NCBI GenBank assembly: GCA_002439705.1
Contig: DJPE01000022.1
Location: forward strand, 14,437-41,706
From: Christensenella sp. UBA6420
Lineage (GTDB): Bacteria > Bacillota > Clostridia > Christensenellales > DTU072
Direction: 5' to 3'
DNA: 27,270 nt
In this document: piece after piece, positions 1 to 7,626 of the stretch
How the letters are laid out: the number at the start of each line of letters is the position of its first letter
Position numbering within the stretch: the first letter of the stretch is position 1
Translations under genes and position numbers: made by a program
The notes under the pieces: model-generated
Told to the model about the DNA's origin: nothing
What the model saw: only the letters and a program-made list of their open reading frames with translations
Databases searched by the model: none

Positions 1-2223
1 TCTCCCGCCGATAAAGAAAAGGTCAAAGAAGCCGTTTCAAAACTTATTGATTACGACAGCATACTGAGAGCGACCAACGCGGGTTCCGCGATAAACCTTA
101 ATACCTTTCTTGACATGTTCAAGGACGAAGACGAAGGGGAAGACAGCGACGTATGGAACGACGACCCGAATATGAAACGTCTTCTTACGAGCTGCGTAAT
201 GTGTATGAAACATTCCGAGTACGGAAACCTTCTTCCCATACCGCTCGATAAAGAAACCGGCGAAAGACTCGCCGTGGACAGCAACGGCGTAGCGTTCGAC
301 AAGTCGAGTTTAAAATACATAATAGACGAAGAGACCGACAGATACAGTCCGTTTCCCGACTACGAAATAATTTTGTGTAATCAGGTTCTCGGTTACGCTT
401 ACAAATACGAAAACAACACTAAGTGGATAAAGAACAAACTCGGTATGACCGAAGACGAGATAGACGCCGCAGTATCGACCAATGCGAAAGAAGAAAGTTC
501 TTTCAGAAAGTTTCTCGATATCCTTAAATTAAGCAATAAAGGCACGACGAACGACGCTTTGAGTAAAAAGACGGACAAGACCCGTGACGAATGGCTCACG
601 CCAGACGGTATCACCATTCAGACCGCAGATATGAATTTCATTGCGAAAAAAGGTCTTATGATGTTACTGTACACCTTGTTCGCTTCGGTATGTACCATAC
701 TCGCCATGTTAATAAGCAGTAAGATAGCGGCTTATTTCTCCAAGATTTTGCGTTCTATGGTCTTTACGAAAGTCGAAGGATATTCGCTCGTCGAGTTCGA
801 CAAGTTCTCTACGGCAAGTCTGGTCACCCGTTCGACGAACGATATAAACCAGATTCAGAACGTATTTTTGGTTATTTTGCGTACCACGCTTTCGGCTCCC
901 GTTACGATTATAGGCGGCTTTATATTCAGCTTCCGCGCTAACGTTTCTATGACGATGGTTCTCGTCTACATACTGCCGATACTGTTTGCGGCGGCGGGCG
1001 TCGCGGCTAAGATATGCCAGCCGTTGTTTAAGATAATTCAGCGTAAAGTAGACCAGCTTACTCTTATAATGAGAGAAGGCATTACGGGTATAAGAGTCGT
1101 GCGCGCGTTCAATAAACAGGAACAGGAAAAAAAGCGTTTCGACAAAGTAAACATTTCCGCTTCCCGTACGGCAGTAGTTTTGCAGAGATATTGCGCCGTA
1201 CTCGTACCCCTTATCAATATATGTCTTAACTGCGCTTCGGTCGGTATATTCTGGCGTGCGGCAAAACAGGTCGCCGACAACTCAATTTCCGACGTAGGAA
1301 GCATGCTTGAAGTAAGTCAGTACATTACGCAGATAGCTATGTCGATGGTATTCGTGGCGAGTGCGGTGGTCATCTTCCCGAGAGCCAGCGCGTCGGCGGA
1401 ACGTATTTTGCAGGTAGTGGATACAGACGTAGCGGTAGTGGACAGACCAGACGCTGCGGACCACAGCGACAATTCGGGTACGATAGAATTTAAGGACGTA
1501 GCCTTTAAGTACAGCAAGCACGCCGAAAAGAATATTCTCGAAGGTATCAACTTCAAGTGCGAAAAGGGTAAAGTCACCGCAATAGTGGGCGGTACCGGCA
1601 GCGGTAAATCCACCGTAATAAATCTTATTCCGCGTTTCTACGACGTGACAGAAGGTCAGGTGTTGGTGGACGGACAGGACGTATCGACTTATCCGCAAGC
1701 CGACCTTCGCAAGAAGATAGGTTTCGTACCGCAAAGGAGTATTCTTTTCAGCGGAACGATAGCCGACAACTTGCGTTACGGTAAAGAAGACGCAACGGAA
1801 GACGAGATGTGGGCCGCTCTTAAAATAGCGCAGTCCGACGCGTTCGTCAGAGAAAAAGAAGGCGGACTCGAATACGAAGTAGAGCAGGGCGGACAGAACT
1901 TCAGCGGCGGACAAAAACAGCGTCTGTCGATAGCGAGAGCTGTCACCCGCCGTCCCGAAATATACATATTCGACGACAGCTTCAGCGCGCTCGACTTCAA
2001 GACCGATTCAAAACTGCGTAAGGCGCTTGCCGAAGTCACGCATGAAAGCATCGTGATAATCGTAGCTCAGCGTATAGGTACGATAATGGACGCCGACGAA
2101 ATAATCGTTCTCGACGACGGCAGAATGGTGGGCAAGGGAAAACATGCCGACCTTGTCCGGAACTGCAAAGTTTATCGCGATATAGCATTAAGCCAAATGA
2201 GTGAGGAGGAACTCGGATTATGA
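1..2223 (+). CDS. ABC exporter half-transporter, degenerate-site subunit (5' partial)
   Basis: The frame is open from base 1, so the true start lies upstream; 740 codons are visible. This is one half of a type IV (formerly type I) ABC exporter: membrane helices at about codons 211-460, then an ATPase domain. Visible motifs, in codons of the visible frame, are Walker A GGTGSGKST (530-538), signature FSGGQ (634-638) and Walker B ending in Asp-Asp (658-659) instead of Asp-Glu. The switch His is replaced by Gln690 (VAQR). Loss of the catalytic Glu and switch His marks the degenerate-site subunit of a heterodimer, as in the TM287/288 or BmrCD type. About 210 codons precede the helix that matches TM2, far more than a normal TM1-TM2 loop. 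The stop overlaps the next start (ATGA, 2220-2223), so the two halves are co-translated. The substrate is unknown; a drug, lipid or peptide are all possible. Confidence 0.93.
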   Translation, partial: SPADKEKVKEAVSKLIDYDSILRATNAGSAINLNTFLDMFKDEDEGEDSDVWNDDPNMKRLLTSCVMCMKHSEYGNLLPIPLDKETGERLAVDSNGVAFDKSSLKYIIDEETDRYSPFPDYEIILCNQVLGYAYKYENNTKWIKNKLGMTEDEIDAAVSTNAKEESSFRKFLDILKLSNKGTTNDALSKKTDKTRDEWLTPDGITIQTADMNFIAKKGLMMLLYTLFASVCTILAMLISSKIAAYFSKILRSMVFTKVEGYSLVEFDKFSTASLVTRSTNDINQIQNVFLVILRTTLSAPVTIIGGFIFSFRANVSMTMVLVYILPILFAAAGVAAKICQPLFKIIQRKVDQLTLIMREGITGIRVVRAFNKQEQEKKRFDKVNISASRTAVVLQRYCAVLVPLINICLNCASVGIFWRAAKQVADNSISDVGSMLEVSQYITQIAMSMVFVASAVVIFPRASASAERILQVVDTDVAVVDRPDAADHSDNSGTIEFKDVAFKYSKHAEKNILEGINFKCEKGKVTAIVGGTGSGKSTVINLIPRFYDVTEGQVLVDGQDVSTYPQADLRKKIGFVPQRSILFSGTIADNLRYGKEDATEDEMWAALKIAQSDAFVREKEGGLEYEVEQGGQNFSGGQKQRLSIARAVTRRPEIYIFDDSFSALDFKTDSKLRKALAEVTHESIVIIVAQRIGTIMDADEIIVLDDGRMVGKGKHADLVRNCKVYRDIALSQMSEEELGL

Positions 2224-4130
2224 ACGACGAAATCGTAAAGGTTGAGGGTGAGAAAGTTTCTTCCGTCGGCAAAATGGATATGTCGGGAGCTTTCGGCGCA
2301 AGTTCTATCAACGTAGAAAAGGTACAAGGCGCAGAAAACTTCGGAAAGACGGTAAGGCGTCTTATAAAATACATGCGTCCCGAAATGATAGCGCTTATAG
2401 CGATGATACTTATAGCAGCCGTCGGAGCGTGGTTCGGGGTGTGGGTACCCGATATTCTGAAAAAAGTAACCAACCACTTAGTGGAAAGTATACAGTATTT
2501 TAAGGACGTAGACCTGTCGTACGTGGCACAGATTTGTCTTACCGCAGGCGGACTGTACTGCCTTAACGCATTGTTCACTTTTGCAAGCGGACTTATCGCG
2601 GCAAGTATGGCTCAGCACGTCGTACGCAGAATGCGTTACGACATAAAGTGTAAATTGGACAGAGTTCCGCTTAAATATTACGACGCGACTCCTACGGGCG
2701 AAATTCTTTCCCGTATGACCAACGACGTAGAACTCGTCGCGGTGACCTTGCAGGACACCGTAAACCAGGTAATAACCGTCGTTATGACTATCTGCGGCGT
2801 GTTGTTTATGATGTTCCGTCTGGATTGGCTCCTTAGCGTGATTACTCTTTGCAGCGTGCCGATTTTGCTTGTAGCGAGTAGTTTGATTATAAAGAAAAGC
2901 CAAAAGGAATTCGCTCGCCAGCAGGAGCTTATCGGTATCCTTAACGGACACATCGAAGAAATGTATGCTGGGCATAGAGTAGTGCTTTTGTATAACCACG
3001 AACAGGACAGCATAGACGACTTCGAAGTCACGAACAAAAAACTTCTCAAAGCGACGAGAAAGGCACAGTTCCTTGCGGGTATAATTCTGCCGATAATCAA
3101 GTTTATCAACAACATTTGTTACGTCGCTATCTGCGTAGTAGGCGGGTTCAGAGCAGGGTCGGGAATAATAAGCATAGGCGATATTCAGGCTTGTATCCAG
3201 TACACCAGACAGTTTGCTCAGCCTATCGAAAATATCAGTAACATAGCCAGCACCATTCAGTCGTCCATAGCCAGCGCGGAAAGAGTGTTCAAGATGTTCG
3301 ACCTTGAAGAAATGACGCCCGACGGACCTCATATCGACACGAGTAAAATGACCGGCGAAGTCGATTTCAAGCACGTTGCGTTCAGCTATTCTGCCGATAA
3401 ACCCCTTATTACAGATTTAAGTCTGCACGTCAACGCAGGCGAAAGTATCGCTATAGTCGGACCTACGGGTGCAGGTAAAACGACGCTTGTAAACCTTCTT
3501 ATGAGATTCTACGAACTCGACGGCGGTTCGATTACTATAGACGGCGTTAATATAAAGGACATGCACCGCGACGATTTACGCAGTCTGTACGGAATGGTTT
3601 TGCAGGACACCTGGCTTTTCAAAGGTACGGTCGCCGACAACATAGCCTACGGCAACGCAAACGCCACCAGAGATGACATAATAGCCGCCGCGAAGAAAGC
3701 TCACGCTCACGAATTTATCGAGAGTATGGAGCACGGATACGACACCGTCCTTAACGATGACGCCAGCAACATTTCGCAGGGACAGAAACAGCTCCTTACG
3801 ATAGCGAGAGCTATATTGAAAGACCCGAAGATAATTATTCTCGACGAAGCGACGAGTTCCGTCGATACGAGAACCGAACAGTATGTTCAGAGCGCGATGC
3901 TCGCCATGATGGAAGGAAAGACCAGTTTCGTAATAGCGCACAGACTTTCCACGATAAAATCTGCGGCTGTCATACTCGTAATGAACCACGGCGACGTCGT
4001 CGAACAGGGCAACCATGAGACCCTTATGGCGAAAGGCGGCTTCTACGCTAATCTGTATCGTTCGCAGTTCCAGGGCAGAATGGACGGAGAACCGGAAGAA
4101 GAAAGCGGCGACGGATTTATCCAGACCTAA
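2220..4130 (+). CDS. ABC exporter half-transporter, catalytic subunit
   Basis: This 636-residue protein is the partner of the upstream gene and overlaps it by 4 nt. It has six predicted membrane helices (about residues 55-340) and a C-terminal ATPase. Walker A is GPTGAGKTT (414-422) and Walker B is ILDE with catalytic Glu543. The switch His574 lies in IAHRLST. Its signature is NISQGQ (517-522) rather than LSGGQ. In the dimer this altered signature faces the defective Walker motifs of the first subunit, while the intact FSGGQ of the first subunit faces this intact Walker site. The two genes therefore predict one hydrolytic and one non-hydrolytic ATP site. The N-terminal 40 residues are a hydrophilic extension and the C-terminus is acidic. 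Length is normal for the family. A strong hairpin terminator follows directly, ending the operon. Confidence 0.94.
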   Translation: MNDEIVKVEGEKVSSVGKMDMSGAFGASSINVEKVQGAENFGKTVRRLIKYMRPEMIALIAMILIAAVGAWFGVWVPDILKKVTNHLVESIQYFKDVDLSYVAQICLTAGGLYCLNALFTFASGLIAASMAQHVVRRMRYDIKCKLDRVPLKYYDATPTGEILSRMTNDVELVAVTLQDTVNQVITVVMTICGVLFMMFRLDWLLSVITLCSVPILLVASSLIIKKSQKEFARQQELIGILNGHIEEMYAGHRVVLLYNHEQDSIDDFEVTNKKLLKATRKAQFLAGIILPIIKFINNICYVAICVVGGFRAGSGIISIGDIQACIQYTRQFAQPIENISNIASTIQSSIASAERVFKMFDLEEMTPDGPHIDTSKMTGEVDFKHVAFSYSADKPLITDLSLHVNAGESIAIVGPTGAGKTTLVNLLMRFYELDGGSITIDGVNIKDMHRDDLRSLYGMVLQDTWLFKGTVADNIAYGNANATRDDIIAAAKKAHAHEFIESMEHGYDTVLNDDASNISQGQKQLLTIARAILKDPKIIILDEATSSVDTRTEQYVQSAMLAMMEGKTSFVIAHRLSTIKSAAVILVMNHGDVVEQGNHETLMAKGGFYANLYRSQFQGRMDGEPEEESGDGFIQT

Positions 4131-4141
4131 AAAACCAAATT

Positions 4142-4170
4142 AAAAGCAAGCGTTTTTTCGCTTGCTTTTT
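4142..4170 (+). terminator. Rho-independent terminator after ABC exporter operon
   Basis: A perfect 11-bp stem (4142-4152 with 4159-4169) has a six-T loop. The right arm itself ends in TTTTT. It starts 11 nt after the exporter stop codon. Confidence 0.85.
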
Positions 4171-4220
4171 AATATCCGTCGATAAAAAATCGCATGGTAA
4201 TATTTGTCGAAAAACCGACC

Positions 4221-4232
4221 GCAAATATTTGC
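4221..4232. promoter_or_regulatory. Palindrome overlapping prs promoter, candidate operator
   Basis: GCAAATATTTGC is a perfect 12-bp palindrome that overlaps the proposed -35 hexamer of the PRPP synthetase promoter. A half-site copy, AATATTTG, occurs at 4199-4206, 25 bp upstream of the same string at 4224-4231. Binding by a regulator is an inference; an AT-rich palindrome of this size can occur by chance. Confidence 0.3.
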
Positions 4233-4258
4233 TTTGCCCCCGTCGGATATGATATAAT
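4229..4258 (+). promoter_or_regulatory. Sigma-A type promoter for prs
   Basis: A weak -35 TTGCTT (4229-4234) and a consensus -10 TATAAT (4253-4258) are separated by 18 bp. The next gene starts 32 nt downstream with a clear AGAGGAAAG ribosome binding site at 4281-4289. Confidence 0.6.
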
Positions 4259-4290
4259 CACACTATCAAATTTTTTGTTAAGAGGAAAGC

Positions 4291-5466
4291 ATGCCCACAT
4301 TTTTTACAGAAGTTTTTGACGAACCCACTCCGGTAGCTCCTTTGGGACTTATCGTTATGGAAAGCGCGAGAGAACTCGGCAAAGCCATCGACAATTATCT
4401 CGTGAATTGGTATAACCGCGATCTCGCCAAACACAACCGCGAATTCACGAAAAAAGACACTTTCATTATCGACTCCGTTTGTCCGAGATTTACTACCGGC
4501 GACGGCAAGGGAATGATTAACGGCAGCGTAAGAGGCAGAGATTTATACATAATCACCGACGTAGGCAATTACAGCTGTAAATACAATATGTACGGCAACG
4601 AAAACTGTATGTCGCCCGACGACCATTACGCCGACCTTAAACGTATTATTTCCGCAGTAGGCGGCAAGGCTGAACGTATTACCGTAGTTATGCCCATTCT
4701 GTACGGCGGAAGACAGCACAGACGTAACGCGAGAGAAAGTCTCGACTGCGCTCAGATGTTGCAGGAATTGTACTCCATGGGCGTTAAAGAGGTGGTTACG
4801 TTCGACGCTCACGACCCGAGAGTTATGAACGCCGTTCCTTTAATGGGCTTCGATAACTTCTTCGCTACATATCAAATTCTGAAAGCGTTACATCATAAAT
4901 ATCCCAATCTTAATCTCGATAAGGAACACTTTATGATAGTTTCTCCCGACGAAGGCGCAATGAACCGTAATATTTACTATGCGTCGGTTTTGGGCGTAGA
5001 TTTGGGTATGTTCTATAAACGCCGTGACTACACCACGATAGTCAACGGTCGTAACCCCATCGTAGCTCACGAATATATCGGAGCTTCGGTTAAGGACAGA
5101 GACGTTTTCGTAGCCGACGATATAATAGCTACGGGCGACTCCATGTTAAGACTCTGCCGTCACCTTAAAGCCGACGGCGCAAGAAACATTTTCCTTAACG
5201 CAACGTTCGCGTTGTTCACCGAAGGGAAAGAAAAGTTCCAGAAAGCGTACGAGGAAGGACTCTTTACCGCCGTGCTTTCGACCAACCTTACTTACACCTG
5301 TCCCAGCGTAAAGGAAGCGGAATGGTTTATCGAAGCCGACTTGTCCAAATATGTTTCTTACATAATTGCTTACTGCAACCAGAATAAGTCCGTAGCCGAC
5401 TTGTTAAGCTGCTCCGACAGAATAAACAATCTTCTTCACGGCAAACAGCAACAGCAGCAGCAATAA
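4291..5466 (+). CDS. prs: Ribose-phosphate pyrophosphokinase (PRPP synthetase), long divergent form
   Basis: This 391-residue protein makes PRPP from ribose 5-phosphate and ATP for purine, pyrimidine, His, Trp and NAD synthesis. Family landmarks are present in altered form: the ATP-binding loop as YGGRQHRR (138-145), FDAHDPRV (171-178) in place of the usual DLHA segment, VSPDEGAM (217-224), the catalytic Lys-Arg as FYKRR (241-245), and the PRPP loop VADDIIATGDSM (274-285). It is about 75 residues longer than the common 315-residue Prs, with extra sequence at both ends, including a six-Gln tail coded by CAA/CAG codons. It is monocistronic, with its own promoter and terminator. The family is firm. 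Whether it is regulated by ADP and Pi like classical Prs cannot be read from the sequence. A second, classical Prs elsewhere in the genome is possible. Confidence 0.85.
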   Translation: MPTFFTEVFDEPTPVAPLGLIVMESARELGKAIDNYLVNWYNRDLAKHNREFTKKDTFIIDSVCPRFTTGDGKGMINGSVRGRDLYIITDVGNYSCKYNMYGNENCMSPDDHYADLKRIISAVGGKAERITVVMPILYGGRQHRRNARESLDCAQMLQELYSMGVKEVVTFDAHDPRVMNAVPLMGFDNFFATYQILKALHHKYPNLNLDKEHFMIVSPDEGAMNRNIYYASVLGVDLGMFYKRRDYTTIVNGRNPIVAHEYIGASVKDRDVFVADDIIATGDSMLRLCRHLKADGARNIFLNATFALFTEGKEKFQKAYEEGLFTAVLSTNLTYTCPSVKEAEWFIEADLSKYVSYIIAYCNQNKSVADLLSCSDRINNLLHGKQQQQQQ

Positions 5467-5493
5467 TCGCCGATAAACTTACGAAAATAAACA

Positions 5494-5524
5494 AAAAATG
5501 CGTTCTTATAAAGGACGCATTTTT
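5494..5524 (+). terminator. Rho-independent terminator after prs
   Basis: A 14-bp stem with one G-U pair (5494-5507 with 5511-5524) closes a 3-nt loop and ends in TTTTT. It lies 27 nt after the prs stop and just before the topoisomerase promoter. Confidence 0.85.
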
Positions 5525-5545
5525 CGTCGTTCAGAATAATCGTAA

Positions 5546-5574
5546 TTGACAAATATCAGACGGTATGATACAAT
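5546..5574 (+). promoter_or_regulatory. Strong sigma-A promoter for topoisomerase operon
   Basis: A consensus -35 TTGACA (5546-5551), a 17-bp spacer and -10 TACAAT (5569-5574). Predicted transcription start is about 5581, leaving a leader of about 45 nt. Confidence 0.85.
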
Positions 5575-5625
5575 ATACAGTGGTTTTTTGTGAAAATGAA
5601 ACGGAATATTTAGTTGGAGGAACAA

Positions 5626-7626
5626 ATGGCAGGTAAGAATACCGAAGAGAAAAATGCGTCGATACAGAGTAGTTCGTACAATGCGAAAGATATAAAGGCT
5701 CTCGAAGGACTCGAACACGTCAGGACGAGACCGGGTATGTATATCGGTACTACCGACATAAAAGGTTTGCACCATATACTTATGGAAATCGTCGACAACG
5801 CTATCGACGAAGCGGCGAATAAATACGCGAACACAATTGCGGTCACGATAAATAAAGACGGCTCGGCTACCGTCGAAGACAACGGCAGAGGTATCCCCGT
5901 CGATATTCACCCCGTAAAGAAAATCCCCGCGGTGGAACTTGTATTCACCCAGCTTAACGCCGGCGGTAAATTCGACAACGCCAACTATCAGTTTTCGGGC
6001 GGTTTGCACGGCGTGGGTGCCAGCGTAACCAACGCGCTCAGCGAATGGCTTAACGTCGAAGTTTACAGAGATAAGAAAATTTACAGAGAAGAGTTTTACT
6101 CTCCGCAGGTGGGAAAAACAGTCAAAAGCGGTATCGTAAAAACTCCGCTCGAAGTAATAGGGAAAACGGACAAACGCGGCACTAAAGTTACCTTTATGCC
6201 CGATAAAAGGGTCTTTAATACGATAGTTTTCGACGCGGAAGAAATTGAAAACAGATTAAGACAGCTTGCATTTCTCAATAAAGGCGTGCTTATAAAATTC
6301 CGCGACGACAGACAGGAAGACGGGTATGCGGTAGAGTTTTTGTATAACGGCGGTATCATTGATTACGTCGCATACATTAACGACGGAATAGAAGAACAAA
6401 AGAATAAGGTTATGTACCTGGAAGGCGACGCTCCGCATTTCCATCTGGAACTTGCCGTTCAGCACACCAAGACTTACACCGAGCATCTTTACAGCTTCGT
6501 CAACAACATCCGCACGATAGAGGGCGGCACGCACGAGACCGGTTTCAGAACGGCGTTTACGAAGTGTTTTAACGACTACGCGAGAGCCAATAAGTACCTT
6601 AAAGAAAAGGACGCCAACCTTACCGGCGACGATTTCCGCGAAGGTCTTACCGCCGTGCTCGTGGTGAAAATGCAGAACGTTCAATTCGAAGGACAGACCA
6701 AAACGAAGCTCGGAAATCTCGAAGTAAAACAAATTGTGGAAAGCATCGTCACCGAAAAACTTACCGAATTTATGAAAATTTCGAAGAATAAACCTATTCT
6801 CGAATTCATAATAAAGCAGGCTATGGACGCTGCGAAGACGAGAGAAGCGGCAAGAAAGGCAAAGAACGAACAACGCCACAAGAACGCCATTAACGGAGCG
6901 ACGCTCGTAGGTAAATTCGCTTCCTGTTCGTCCAAAAATACTTCCGAATGCGAACTTTTCATAGTGGAAGGCGACTCGGCAGGCGGTTCGGCTAAACAGG
7001 GCAGAGACAGAAGGATACAGGCAGTTTTGCCGTTAAGGGGCAAACCGCTCAACGTTTATAAGGCGTCTACTCTCGAAAAAATTTACAAAAACGAAGAAAT
7101 CAAGACTATTATTGCGGCGTTAGGCACCGATATAGAAGAAGATTTCAACATAAACAATCTGCGTTTCGACAAAGTTATTATCCTGTCCGACGCGGACTAC
7201 GACGGATACCATATAAGAACGCTCTTACTTGCGATGTTCTACCGTCTTATGCCCGATTTGATTACGCTCGGACACGTTTACGTCGGTATGCCGCCCCTTT
7301 ATAAGGTGGAAAAGAAGGGCGTAATTAAGTACGCCTACAACGAAGAAGAACTCGACGAATACACTGCGGAACTTAAAGCGGGAGCGGGCGACGTTCAGCG
7401 TTATAAAGGTTTGGGCGAAATGAGCAAAGAACAGCTTTGGGACACCACGCTCAACCCGCGTACGAGAATTCTTACGAGAGTGGAAATGGACGACGCGGCT
7501 CAGGCAAGCGTAATGCTCGATATCTTTATGAACGACGGCGCGGACAAGCGTAAGGATTATATTTTCCGCCACGCAAAATTCAACAAGGTGGATAAGTTCC
7601 TTGAAAAGTTCGGAGGTGACAGATAA
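5626..7626 (+). CDS. Type IIA DNA topoisomerase subunit B (GyrB/ParE family)
   Basis: This 666-residue ATPase subunit of DNA gyrase or topoisomerase IV drives strand passage. The GHKL ATPase domain has [10 protein letters not shown] with catalytic Glu54, VEDNGRGIP with Asp85, the glycine-rich GGLHGVGAS and the QTKTKLGN loop. The TOPRIM domain has EGDSAGGSA (Glu448) and the metal site DADYDG (Asp522, Asp524), followed by RYKGLGEM near the C-terminus. The usual DADVDGAHIR or DADTDGAHI is [10 protein letters not shown] here, a mild oddity. I chose ATG 5626 because GGAGG (5616-5620) sits 5 nt ahead; an in-frame TTG at 5614 has no site of its own. The stop overlaps the next start by one base (TAATG), so the two subunits are coupled. 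Gyrase versus topoisomerase IV is unresolved from this subunit alone. Confidence 0.95.
   Translation: MAGKNTEEKNASIQSSSYNAKDIKALEGLEHVRTRPGMYIGTTDIKGLHHILMEIVDNAIDEAANKYANTIAVTINKDGSATVEDNGRGIPVDIHPVKKIPAVELVFTQLNAGGKFDNANYQFSGGLHGVGASVTNALSEWLNVEVYRDKKIYREEFYSPQVGKTVKSGIVKTPLEVIGKTDKRGTKVTFMPDKRVFNTIVFDAEEIENRLRQLAFLNKGVLIKFRDDRQEDGYAVEFLYNGGIIDYVAYINDGIEEQKNKVMYLEGDAPHFHLELAVQHTKTYTEHLYSFVNNIRTIEGGTHETGFRTAFTKCFNDYARANKYLKEKDANLTGDDFREGLTAVLVVKMQNVQFEGQTKTKLGNLEVKQIVESIVTEKLTEFMKISKNKPILEFIIKQAMDAAKTREAARKAKNEQRHKNAINGATLVGKFASCSSKNTSECELFIVEGDSAGGSAKQGRDRRIQAVLPLRGKPLNVYKASTLEKIYKNEEIKTIIAALGTDIEEDFNINNLRFDKVIILSDADYDGYHIRTLLLAMFYRLMPDLITLGHVYVGMPPLYKVEKKGVIKYAYNEEELDEYTAELKAGAGDVQRYKGLGEMSKEQLWDTTLNPRTRILTRVEMDDAAQASVMLDIFMNDGADKRKDYIFRHAKFNKVDKFLEKFGGDR

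Noticed and set aside
2478..3374. 298-codon open frame antisense to the second ABC subunit
   Set aside because: It is a shadow of a certain gene, as are the similar minus-strand frames at 1282-1914 and 6256-6879.
5448..5465. CAG/CAA run at the prs end as a phase-variable repeat
   Set aside because: The unit is a codon, so length changes keep the frame and only alter the Gln tail. The run is also short and mixed with CAA.
5614..5625. TTG start for topoisomerase subunit B
   Set aside because: The TTG overlaps the GGAGG that serves ATG 5626 and has no ribosome binding site of its own.
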